Shown piece after piece: positions 1-6,419 of a DNA stretch of 10,639 nucleotides (position 1 is the first letter of the stretch; the number at the start of each line of letters is the position of its first letter). This DNA is from Marinospirillum sp. (GTDB lineage: Bacteria; Pseudomonadota; Gammaproteobacteria; Pseudomonadales; Halomonadaceae). The notes under the pieces are model-generated. The model was not told where the DNA came from. It did no database searches and worked only from the letters and a program-made list of their open reading frames with translations. The stretch covers positions 1 through 10,639 of the forward strand of contig SKOQ01000153.1 of assembly GCA_007119985.1 (NCBI GenBank), written 5' to 3'. A program made the position numbers and the translations under genes.

Positions 1-995
1 TCACTCGCGCCGGTTTCTGGCGTCAAACCACACAAAAAGTCCTTTGTAGCGCGCTGATCGCCTGTTTGCCCCTGACCAGCTGGGCCGATTGGACCCCCTC
101 ACGCGCGGTTGAATATATTGCGCCTGCTAACCCAGGTGGTGGCTGGGATACACTGGTTCGCACCACAGCGAATGTAATTCGTGCCGAGAACTTGGCACCG
201 GTGAATTTTGCGCCGATCAATGTGCCCGGTGGCGGTGGAGCGATTGCTTGGGCGCAGATTGCCCGTGATGCCCGCAATGAACATAAGCTGTTTGCCACCA
301 GTCCACCCATTTTGCTGGTGCCTCTTTCTGGACGTTCGCGCTTTGATCATCAGGATTTCCGCCCGATTGCGCGCTTGATTACTGATTATTCAATTGTGCT
401 GGTGCGTGCCGATTCACCCTATCAAACAATCAATGATTTGTTTGAAGCCATGGCCAGTCAACCTCAGCTCAGTGTTGGCGGTGGCTCAGCGGCCGGCTCA
501 ATGGATCATATTGCTGTTGCTGGCGCCGCAGCTGCAGCCGGTTTGGATGCCGCTCGCCTGAACTATATTGCCTTCTCCGGCGGTGGTGAGGTGATGACCA
601 ACCTGCGTGGTGGTCATATCGTGGCGGGTGTGACCGGTATGGGCGAAGCCAGTGAACAGCTGCAAGATGGTGCGCTGCGCGCCTTGGCTGTCTCCGCTCC
701 TGAGCGGGTGCCTGGTCCTCTTGAATCGGTACCGACCTATGTTGAACAGGGCGTGGATTACACCTTTGATATCTGGCGTGGTGTGATGGGGCCGAAAAAT
801 ATGTCTGATGAAGCCGTCGCCTACTATCAGGATCTCTTTGCACAGATGATGACCACCGACAGCTGGCAGGCGGCCCGCGAGCGCCTTGGCTGGTATGACT
901 CCTACCAGAACAGTGCTGAATTTGGTGCCTTTTTGGATGAGCAGGCGGAATCCTTCCGTCACATCCTCAGTGAGCTGGGCCTCCTCGCTCGTTAA
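1..995 (+). CDS. tctC: TctC-family tricarboxylate-binding periplasmic protein, 5' partial
   Basis: This is the extracytoplasmic solute receptor of a tripartite tricarboxylate transporter. It binds a carboxylate (citrate-like or related, not determinable here) in the periplasm and delivers it to the TctA/TctB membrane complex. The frame is open from base 3 to the TAA at 993-995, and the true start lies before the window. The visible N-terminus reads as the end of a Sec signal peptide: a basic stretch (FWRQTTQK), a hydrophobic core (VLCSALIACLPL) and a likely cleavage after SWA, so the mature protein would begin with Asp at base 87. A TTG at 66 sits inside the signal peptide and is not a credible start. 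The mature part carries the family pattern: IAPANPGGGWD near its start, NVPGGGG, VGGGSAAGSMDH in the middle, then GGGEVMTNLRGGH. The visible length of about 330 codons fits the family. It leads the tctCBA operon. Confidence 0.93.
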   Translation, partial: TRAGFWRQTTQKVLCSALIACLPLTSWADWTPSRAVEYIAPANPGGGWDTLVRTTANVIRAENLAPVNFAPINVPGGGGAIAWAQIARDARNEHKLFATSPPILLVPLSGRSRFDHQDFRPIARLITDYSIVLVRADSPYQTINDLFEAMASQPQLSVGGGSAAGSMDHIAVAGAAAAAGLDAARLNYIAFSGGGEVMTNLRGGHIVAGVTGMGEASEQLQDGALRALAVSAPERVPGPLESVPTYVEQGVDYTFDIWRGVMGPKNMSDEAVAYYQDLFAQMMTTDSWQAARERLGWYDSYQNSAEFGAFLDEQAESFRHILSELGLLAR

Positions 996-1002
996 GCCAC
1001 AG

Positions 1003-1023
1003 GCCCCTCTCTTGAAGGGGGGC
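1003..1023 (+). other. Intercistronic hairpin between tctC and tctB
   Basis: Eight base pairs can form between 1003-1010 (GCCCCTCT) and 1016-1023 (AGGGGGGC), including one G-U pair, around a five-base loop. No T-run follows, so it is not a standard intrinsic terminator. It lies 8 bases after the tctC stop in the 82-bp tctC-tctB gap. By analogy with other binding-protein operons it could protect the upstream mRNA or partly attenuate transcription, so that the binding protein is made in excess over the membrane subunits. That role is inference. Confidence 0.4.
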
Positions 1024-1077
1024 TATCAGCAGCCTGTCTCGTGTTTCTCCCATCTTTCCTGTGAATGAGGTCACCCC

Positions 1078-1587
1078 ATGATGCGTTTCACTGCCCAGCA
1101 CCTGATTGCGGCTGTGCTGGCTCTTTTATCCTGTCTTTATCTTTGGATGGCGTGGCAGATCCCGACCTTTCCGATTCCGCGCCCTGTAGATTCTGATGTT
1201 TTCCCGAAGCTGTTGGGCGGTTTGCTGCTGCTCTTATCGATCTGGCTCTTTGTGGATGCCTTTACTGCCAAGGCCGAAGAGACCGCTGAAGAAAACACTG
1301 AAGAAAACACGGATTCGACACAGCAGCAGACTCGCACTTGGCATTGGCGCAGCCCAGCCGCGCAGGTACTGGTGACTGCCTTGGCGATTCTGGCCTATGC
1401 CCTGTTATTAGAGAAGCTGGGATTTGTGCTCAGCTCCAGTGGCCTGATGTTTGCCTTGGCGTGCTACTACGGCTATCGCGCTCATGTCATCAATCTGGTC
1501 ACCACCTTAGCGATTGTCTTGGCCTTGTACTTTGTCATGACTGGGCTGGTGGGTGTGCATCTGCCGCCTGGCCTTCTGCCCTTTTGA
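1078..1587 (+). CDS. tctB: TctB-family small membrane subunit of tricarboxylate transporter
   Basis: This is the small, poorly conserved membrane subunit that pairs with TctA in the inner membrane. The 169-residue product has hydrophobic segments at about residues 8-26, 44-62, 95-112, 115-133 and 138-159, giving four or five membrane spans. A polar acidic loop at about 66-88 separates the N- and C-terminal halves and contains a duplicated EENT. GAGG at 1067-1070 lies seven bases before the first of two adjacent ATG codons (1078 and 1081), so either could start translation. The position between tctC and tctA, the length and the topology all fit TctB. Sequence identity in this family is low, so the call rests partly on context. 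Confidence 0.88.
   Translation: MMRFTAQHLIAAVLALLSCLYLWMAWQIPTFPIPRPVDSDVFPKLLGGLLLLLSIWLFVDAFTAKAEETAEENTEENTDSTQQQTRTWHWRSPAAQVLVTALAILAYALLLEKLGFVLSSSGLMFALACYYGYRAHVINLVTTLAIVLALYFVMTGLVGVHLPPGLLPF
1288..1311 (+). repeat. Two-copy 12-bp in-frame tandem repeat in tctB
   Basis: GAAGAAAACACT (1288-1299) is followed at once by GAAGAAAACACG (1300-1311). The two copies differ only at the last base. They encode the duplicated EENT of the acidic hydrophilic loop of TctB. The repeat is in frame and sits in a loop likely to tolerate length changes, so it looks like a recent slippage duplication. Confidence 0.7.
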
Positions 1588-1604
1588 TTTCTGGAGTCTG
1601 AATC

Positions 1605-3104
1605 ATGCTCGAATCACTCAGTAGTTTGATGTACGGCTTTGGCATTGCACTTCAGCCGGATAACCTCTTGTATGTGTTTATCGGTGTATTTGCCGGTACT
1701 TTGATTGGCATGTTGCCCGGCCTTGGGCCCATTTCGGCCCTGGCCCTGATGATCCCGATCACCTTTAGCATGGACCCTGCCTCAGGTTTGATTTTGATGG
1801 CCGGTGTCTACTATGGCGCGATTTTTGGCGGGTCCACCTCATCGATACTGTTAAACGCGCCTGGCGTGGCGGGCACGGTGGCGACCTCCTTTGATGGCTA
1901 TCCCATGGCACGCAAAGGGCAGGCGGGTAAGGCGCTGGCGATTGCGGCTTATGCCTCTTTTATTGGTGGCACGATTTCGGTTGTTGGTCTGGTGTTGATC
2001 GCACCGCTCTTGTCAAAAATTGCCGTCAGTTTTGGTCCAGCTGAGTACTTTGCGTTGATGCTGCTTGGCTTGACGGCGGTGGTCAGCCTCTCGGATAAAT
2101 CACTGGTCAAGGGGCTGATTGCGGCAGTGGTGGGTATGATGATCTCCATCGTGGGGATGGATCTGCAAACCGGCACCGAACGCTATACCTTTAACTCTTT
2201 GAATCTGCTCGATGGTGTTGGCTTTTTAGTGGTCGCACTGGGGGTGTTTGCGCTGGCGGAGGTGTTTGTCATGCTGCTGCGCGGTGAAGAGGGGCATCCA
2301 CAGCGACAATCCATCGGTTCCTTGAAGCTGACGCGTCATGAGGCCAAGGAGATCGCCGCGCCAATTGGACGCAGCTCGATTCTAGGTTTCTTTATCGGTG
2401 TGTTGCCTGGTGCGGGGGCCACCATTGGGTCCTTCTTGGGTTACAGCCTGGAAAAGCGTTTGGCACGCGATGGCAAGACCTTTGGGCAGGGCAATATCAA
2501 AGGTGTGGCGGCCCCAGAAGCGGCAAATAATGCGGCCTGCGGTGGCTCCTTTGTACCGCTACTGACGCTGGGTGTTCCCGGTTCTGGCACCACCGCGGTT
2601 CTGTTGGGTGCTTTGCTGGTGATGGGGGTCACTCCTGGCCCGATGATGCTCGAAACCCGCCCCGATGTCTTCTGGGGTGTGATTGCCAGTATGTATATTG
2701 GCAACCTGTTCTTGTTGGCGCTGAACCTGCCTTTGATCCCCTTGATTGCCAAGATTCTGGATGCGCCACGGCCTTTGCTGTTAGCGATGATCCTGATCTT
2801 CTGCATGGTGGGTGTGTATGGTATGAACTTCAGCACCTTTGATCTGCTTATGCTGCTGCTCTTTGGCTTGATGGGGCTGGCGATGCGTCTTTATGGCTTC
2901 CCTGCCGCGCCCTTGATTCTGGGATTAATCCTTGGTGCGATGTTAGAAGAATCCATGCGCCGTGCCTTGCAGATCTCATCAGGTGATTGGTCGATCTTTA
3001 TTGATAAACCGATTTCCTTCTGGCTGTTAGTGTTGGCAGGCTTGTCTTTGACCATGCCGCTGCTTAAGAAGGCTTGGTTGATCTGGCGTCAGCAGGCGGC
3101 CTAA
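1605..3104 (+). CDS. tctA: TctA-family large membrane subunit of tricarboxylate transporter
   Basis: This is the main permease subunit of the tripartite tricarboxylate transporter. It is a multi-span inner-membrane protein that moves the substrate delivered by TctC using an ion gradient. The 499 residues match the family's usual length of about 500. The two halves each carry the conserved glycine-proline signature: MLPGLGP near residues 36-42 and GVLPGAGATIGSFLGY at 265-280. A further conserved block runs from PEAANNA (304-310) to TLGVPGSGTTA (321-331). Hydrophobic segments fill most of the chain. Translation starts at the ATG of 1605 with CTGGAG (1591-1596) eight bases upstream, 17 bp after the tctB stop, so it is surely cotranscribed with tctB. 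Its last 41 bp overlap the end of the oppositely oriented response-regulator gene. Confidence 0.95.
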   Translation: MLESLSSLMYGFGIALQPDNLLYVFIGVFAGTLIGMLPGLGPISALALMIPITFSMDPASGLILMAGVYYGAIFGGSTSSILLNAPGVAGTVATSFDGYPMARKGQAGKALAIAAYASFIGGTISVVGLVLIAPLLSKIAVSFGPAEYFALMLLGLTAVVSLSDKSLVKGLIAAVVGMMISIVGMDLQTGTERYTFNSLNLLDGVGFLVVALGVFALAEVFVMLLRGEEGHPQRQSIGSLKLTRHEAKEIAAPIGRSSILGFFIGVLPGAGATIGSFLGYSLEKRLARDGKTFGQGNIKGVAAPEAANNAACGGSFVPLLTLGVPGSGTTAVLLGALLVMGVTPGPMMLETRPDVFWGVIASMYIGNLFLLALNLPLIPLIAKILDAPRPLLLAMILIFCMVGVYGMNFSTFDLLMLLLFGLMGLAMRLYGFPAAPLILGLILGAMLEESMRRALQISSGDWSIFIDKPISFWLLVLAGLSLTMPLLKKAWLIWRQQAA

Positions 3105-3807
3105 TCGCTTGATAGCGTCTTTCTGGACGGCCAACAGAGCCATAGGCCACATCGGCTTGCAACTCTGTTTGGCTGGTCAGGTGCTCCAAATAGCGTCTGG
3201 CGGTGGTGCGACTGGTGCCCAGCGCCTGGCCAACCTCTTCCGCGCTAAAGCTGGTGCTGGGTTGTTCGGCAAAAAAGGTGCGTACCTTATCCAGAGTCAG
3301 CGGATCGATGCCTTTGGGTAGGCGTGAGGCACTGGTTGGCGATGGATGGGCGCTGGTGAGGTGCGCGCTGGTCGGGTGCGCGATCAGGCGATCAACCAGT
3401 TGCTGATCGAGTGACGTCAGGCCTTGCAGCTGATGATGCTGTTGTTGATAAGCGCGCAGGCTTTTCTCTAGGCGTTCAAAAACCAGCGGTTTCAGAATAT
3501 AGCTGAAAACGCCATAGCGCATGGCCTCCGTGAGCGTCTCGACCTCAGTGGCGGCAGTCATGATAATCACATCGACTGGGCTTTGCTGACTGCGCAGCTC
3601 ACGGAGGAGTTCTAGACCATTGCCTTGGGGAAAGTGAATATCCAACAGCAGCAGCTGCGGCTGGAGAATAGGGATCAGCTCTAGGGCATCGCCGAGGCTA
3701 TGGGCCATGCCCACCACTTCAAAATCGGCAAGGCGCAGAATAAAACGCTGTTGAATTTCCGCAATTTGTGGGTCGTCTTCAACGATCACGACACGAATCG
3801 GTTTCAT
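3064..3807 (-). CDS. CitB/DpiA-type response regulator (probable tct regulator)
   Basis: This is a two-component response regulator of 247 residues. The receiver domain (about 1-120) has the acidic pocket EDD at 10-12, the phosphoacceptor Asp56 in LLLLDIHFP, Thr84 and Lys106. A linker at about 144-161 contains repeated TSAH-like units. The C-terminal part holds a helix-turn-helix (about 186-210, FSAEEVGQALGTSRTTARRY) of the kind found in CitB/DpiA/DctR regulators of C4-dicarboxylate and citrate uptake. The start ATG overlaps the sensor-kinase stop as ATGA, indicating translational coupling. The gene faces the tctCBA operon tail to tail, and its last 13 codons plus stop lie inside tctA. A role in activating the transporter in response to carboxylate is inferred from family and position. 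The DNA target is not visible because the tctC promoter lies outside the window. Confidence 0.9.
   Translation of the reverse strand: MKPIRVVIVEDDPQIAEIQQRFILRLADFEVVGMAHSLGDALELIPILQPQLLLLDIHFPQGNGLELLRELRSQQSPVDVIIMTAATEVETLTEAMRYGVFSYILKPLVFERLEKSLRAYQQQHHQLQGLTSLDQQLVDRLIAHPTSAHLTSAHPSPTSASRLPKGIDPLTLDKVRTFFAEQPSTSFSAEEVGQALGTSRTTARRYLEHLTSQTELQADVAYGSVGRPERRYQAIRPPADARSTKPS
3325..3378 (-). repeat. Degenerate TSAH repeat in regulator linker
   Basis: The linker between the receiver and DNA-binding domains reads HPTSAHLTSAHPSPTSAS, with three TSA units in 15 residues. The GC-rich coding DNA repeats accordingly. It looks like a slippage-expanded flexible linker, and no function is implied. 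Confidence 0.55.
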
Positions 3808-5408
3808 AAATCACCAGGCTCTTTCGGGAGATAAACCGTAAAGCGGCTTCCTGTATTGAGATGGCTGACAAGCGTGACCTCGCCGCCAAGCTGGGAAACT
3901 GTAGCACGAACCAGCTGCAAACCTATGCCATGATGTTGAATTCCGTTGGCCAGCTTTTGTTTATGGCTATAGCCACGTTCAAAAATACGCTCCTGTTCGC
4001 TGGGTGCAATGCCTGGCCCCTGGTCTTCGATCTCAAGGATGATCTCTTGTCCTCGTCCATCGATCGACAGAAAAACCTGTTTTTGATCGCGCTGTAGGTT
4101 GGCTTCAAAAGCATTATCGAGCAGGTTGCCGAGCAGCGTGACCAGCTGTTCTGGTGCTATATGCGCTGGCAGTGGCCCTAAATCACTTTCTGGGTCCAGC
4201 ACCAGTTCTAAACCTAGCTCATGCGCGCGATTGTACTTGCCCAGAATACAGCCCAAGACCAGCGGATCGGTGATATTCTGCGTTAACCACTGGATCAGGT
4301 TCTGCTGCTCCTGCGTTTCTTGCCCGATTAACGCCAGCGCCTGATCTGTCGCGCCGATCTGTATCAAGCCGGCAAGCGTATGGAGCTTATTCATATATTC
4401 ATGGGTTTGACTGCGTAGGCTATCTGCATACTGGCGCACCTGAGTCAGCTGCTGACTCATCTGGTCGATATCTGTCTTGCGCCGAAAGCTGGAGACCGCG
4501 CCAATTAAGCGTTGTCCACGATACATGGGCGTGAAGTTGGCGATCAGCTCCTCACCATGACGCCAGAGCGGGCGATCATACTCAGACTGGCCTGATGCCA
4601 GCAGTTCAAGTAGCGGACTGTTGGGCAGCACTTCGCTGACAGGCTGACCCAGCGGCGATGGCCCCTCTTGCAAATGCAGTATTTCCAGCGCGGCACGGTT
4701 CATGGTGGTAATGATGCCTGCCGCATTCACGCTGATCATCCCCTCGCGCAATGATTCCAAGGTGGCATCACGCTCTTCCAGTAGCTGGGCGATCTGCTCA
4801 GGTTCTAGGCCATAGATTGCGGCTTTAAAGCGGCGTGAGATCCAGACCGCCAGCAGCACCGAAAGCAGCAGAATGACGAGCGCCATCTGCATTAAGCGCT
4901 GATGATAGTCCTGAATAATTTGATCGATATGCTCGCGCAGATAGCCCACCGAAACCACGCCGATAATGCGTCCTGCCGTATCAAAAACAGCGGCCTTGCC
5001 ACGCAATGAACGCCCGAGGCTGCCTTCGGCCTCGGAGACATAGCTCAGGCCTTGAAGCAACGCGAGATCATTATCGCCTCCTTGCATGGGCAGGCCTAGG
5101 CGATCATCAAAGGGATGGGCGAGTCGGATGCCCTGATGATCGCCAATCGTGACGAAGGCCATATCGCCCGACAGCATAAAGCCATCGACCAGCTGGTTTA
5201 ACTGCTCGCTGTCCCGATCGATGATCGCCTGTTGCACGCTGGGCATTTCCGCAATCAAACGGGCCAGATGCAGGATGCGGGCTTCAACCTGCTCTTCAAG
5301 AGACTGCTGCAAGGTGCGCGTGGCCAGCAGACCACTGAGCAGCATTTGCAGCAGGACGAGGAGTGTAATCACCAGAATTAAGCGAGTGCTGAGTTTGAGT
5401 TTGGGCAT
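3804..5408 (-). CDS. CitA/DcuS-type membrane sensor histidine kinase
   Basis: This 534-residue sensor kinase belongs to the CitA/DcuS/DpiB class, whose members bind citrate or C4-dicarboxylates in a periplasmic PAS-like domain. The visible order is: membrane span at about 9-29, periplasmic domain 30-172, second span about 173-190, cytoplasmic PAS about 205-310, helical phosphoacceptor region 320-350, and ATPase domain 420-530. The periplasmic domain has the class pattern FVTIGD...RLAHP (85-99), GLPMQGGD (105-112), SLRGKA (134-139) and GVVSVGY (150-156). His336 in THEYMNKLH is the likely phosphorylated residue. The N box is NLLDNAFEA (428-436), G1 is DQGPGI (462-467) and G2 is HGIGL (493-497). 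No HAMP domain is evident, as usual in this class. No strong ribosome-binding site precedes the ATG at 5408. The stop overlaps the regulator start (ATGA). The ligand is probably a carboxylate, given the adjacent transporter, but is not proven. Confidence 0.92.
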   Translation of the reverse strand: MPKLKLSTRLILVITLLVLLQMLLSGLLATRTLQQSLEEQVEARILHLARLIAEMPSVQQAIIDRDSEQLNQLVDGFMLSGDMAFVTIGDHQGIRLAHPFDDRLGLPMQGGDNDLALLQGLSYVSEAEGSLGRSLRGKAAVFDTAGRIIGVVSVGYLREHIDQIIQDYHQRLMQMALVILLLSVLLAVWISRRFKAAIYGLEPEQIAQLLEERDATLESLREGMISVNAAGIITTMNRAALEILHLQEGPSPLGQPVSEVLPNSPLLELLASGQSEYDRPLWRHGEELIANFTPMYRGQRLIGAVSSFRRKTDIDQMSQQLTQVRQYADSLRSQTHEYMNKLHTLAGLIQIGATDQALALIGQETQEQQNLIQWLTQNITDPLVLGCILGKYNRAHELGLELVLDPESDLGPLPAHIAPEQLVTLLGNLLDNAFEANLQRDQKQVFLSIDGRGQEIILEIEDQGPGIAPSEQERIFERGYSHKQKLANGIQHHGIGLQLVRATVSQLGGEVTLVSHLNTGSRFTVYLPKEPGDL

Positions 5409-5440
5409 GGCGGCAGACAGAGGGTGACCAGAAAGCCGCT

Positions 5441-5471
5441 AGTGTAGCCTGTTGTTTGCCATCTAGGGCAA
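5441..5471 (-). promoter_or_regulatory. Weak candidate promoter for the sensor-regulator pair
   Basis: Reading the minus strand, TTGCCC (complement of 5466-5471) is followed after 19 bases by TACACT (complement of 5441-5446), in the 71-bp gap upstream of the kinase. The spacer is longer than the optimal 17, so this is only a candidate. A small 5-bp inverted repeat (TTGCC/GGCAA, 5456-5471) overlaps the -35 region. No convincing terminator separates this point from the upstream nrdG, so readthrough from the nrd operon is also possible. Confidence 0.25.
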
Positions 5472-5479
5472 GGGGCTTT

Positions 5480-6187
5480 TTAAGTACGCAGGCTGAGTCG
5501 AGGCCAGTGATGGGCAGAGTCCTGAATCAGCTGGTTAAGCTCAGCAGTAGAAAAGGGTGTGATGATCTGTTGATACTCGGGCCTGAGGCAACTGCCGCCG
5601 CGTGCGATCTGTAAAACCAGATGCGGAATAGGGTAGCGGCTCAACCAATCCAGCAGATCACCCACCTGTGCGAGGGTGTAGTCCTTGGGATGCAGCGTCA
5701 GGCGCACTTCAAAAGGCCGCTCCCAGATCAGCAGCTGTTCGAGGCTGTTCACCACCTGCGTCGCCACGCGGGGGCGGCCGCAGATGATTGGATAGCGCTC
5801 AGGCGTGGCCTTGATATCCAATCCGACCCAACTGAGGTGGGGTAGAAGAATGGACAGGCGTTGTGGGTAGAGCCCCGCCGTATGCAACGCGACTTGAAAC
5901 CCCAAAGCCCGTACCTGTGCGACGGCATCCACGAGCGCGGCCTGCTGGGTAGGTTCGCCGCCGCTGAATACGACGGCCTCAAGCAACTGTTGGCGGCGCT
6001 GCAAAAAATCCAGCACCTGATTCCAACTGGGTGCTTCAGCTGCAGACTGCCGATCCAGCAGATGCGGGTTGTGACAATAGCCACAGCGCAACGGACAGCC
6101 TTGTGTGAACACCACACAAGCCAGATGATCTGGATAATCCAGACTGGTCAGCGGCGTGAGCCCTCCGACGCGCAGTGCTGCCGACAT
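5480..6187 (-). CDS. nrdG: Radical-SAM activase of anaerobic ribonucleotide reductase
   Basis: This enzyme cleaves S-adenosylmethionine with a 4Fe-4S cluster and places the stable glycyl radical on the class III ribonucleotide reductase. The 235-residue product has the cluster motif CxxxCxxC at Cys31, Cys35 and Cys38 (GCPLRCGYCHNP), the SAM-binding SGGEPT at 75-80, and GLDIKA at 122-127. Length and sequence resemble the longer NrdG type (TIGR02495, recalled) rather than the roughly 155-residue E. coli NrdG. Its ATG shares one base with the stop of the upstream glycyl-radical gene (TGATG), and no good ribosome-binding site precedes it, so translation is probably coupled. An alternative target such as pyruvate formate-lyase is unlikely, because the substrate genes lie directly upstream. 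Confidence 0.93.
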   Translation of the reverse strand: MSAALRVGGLTPLTSLDYPDHLACVVFTQGCPLRCGYCHNPHLLDRQSAAEAPSWNQVLDFLQRRQQLLEAVVFSGGEPTQQAALVDAVAQVRALGFQVALHTAGLYPQRLSILLPHLSWVGLDIKATPERYPIICGRPRVATQVVNSLEQLLIWERPFEVRLTLHPKDYTLAQVGDLLDWLSRYPIPHLVLQIARGGSCLRPEYQQIITPFSTAELNQLIQDSAHHWPRLSLRT

Positions 6188-6375
6188 CAGGCGGAACGGC
6201 GCTTTTCTGGTTGGAGGCTGGATTCACAAAAGTGACGCCTTTGTGCATGTTCGCCTTGTTTACCGGCATTAAACTGGCTGACAGGGCGGTGATAGCCCAT
6301 CACTCGTGTCCAGACTTCACAGGGTTGGCGCTCGTGATCTTCAAGTTGAATCAGGGGATGGCACTGGCTTGGCAT
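6187..6375 (-). CDS. Stand-alone glycyl-radical domain of class III ribonucleotide reductase
   Basis: This 62-residue protein matches the C-terminal glycyl-radical segment of NrdD. The block CEVWTRVMGYHRPVSQFN (residues 19-36) followed by AGKQGEHAQRR has the conserved RV.GY.RPV....N.GKQ.E pattern, with Gly27 the expected radical site. In ordinary NrdD this segment follows the zinc ribbon in the same chain; here the reductase gene ends just before it. It is not the tail of a frameshifted gene. An in-frame TAG (6385-6387) lies four codons before the ATG, the reductase has its own TGA 44 bases upstream, and AGGAG (6382-6386) sits six bases before the ATG. The N-terminal 18 residues (MPSQCHPLIQLEDHERQP) have no clear counterpart. 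The stop overlaps the activase start. It should dock on the reductase body near the active-site cysteines and receive the radical from the activase. Confidence 0.85.
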   Translation of the reverse strand: MPSQCHPLIQLEDHERQPCEVWTRVMGYHRPVSQFNAGKQGEHAQRRHFCESSLQPEKRRSA

Positions 6376-6381
6376 GGTGGA

Positions 6382-6386
6382 CTCCT
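6382..6386 (-). promoter_or_regulatory. Strong ribosome-binding site of the glycyl-radical small gene
   Basis: On the minus strand AGGAG lies six bases before the ATG at 6375, immediately overlapping an in-frame TAG. It shows that the small glycyl-radical protein is initiated on its own and not made by readthrough or frameshift from the reductase gene. Confidence 0.8.
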
Positions 6387-6419
6387 AAAAAATGAAAGTG
6401 GGGACTAGGTGAAGGGGTG

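Noticed and set aside
66..995. TTG at 66 as the start of tctC
   Set aside because: The frame is open to the left edge and the preceding codons encode the rest of a signal peptide, so the start lies outside the window.
5456..5480. Intrinsic terminator after nrdG
   Set aside because: Only a 5-bp stem (TTGCC/GGCAA) is present and no T-run follows it in the nrdG direction.
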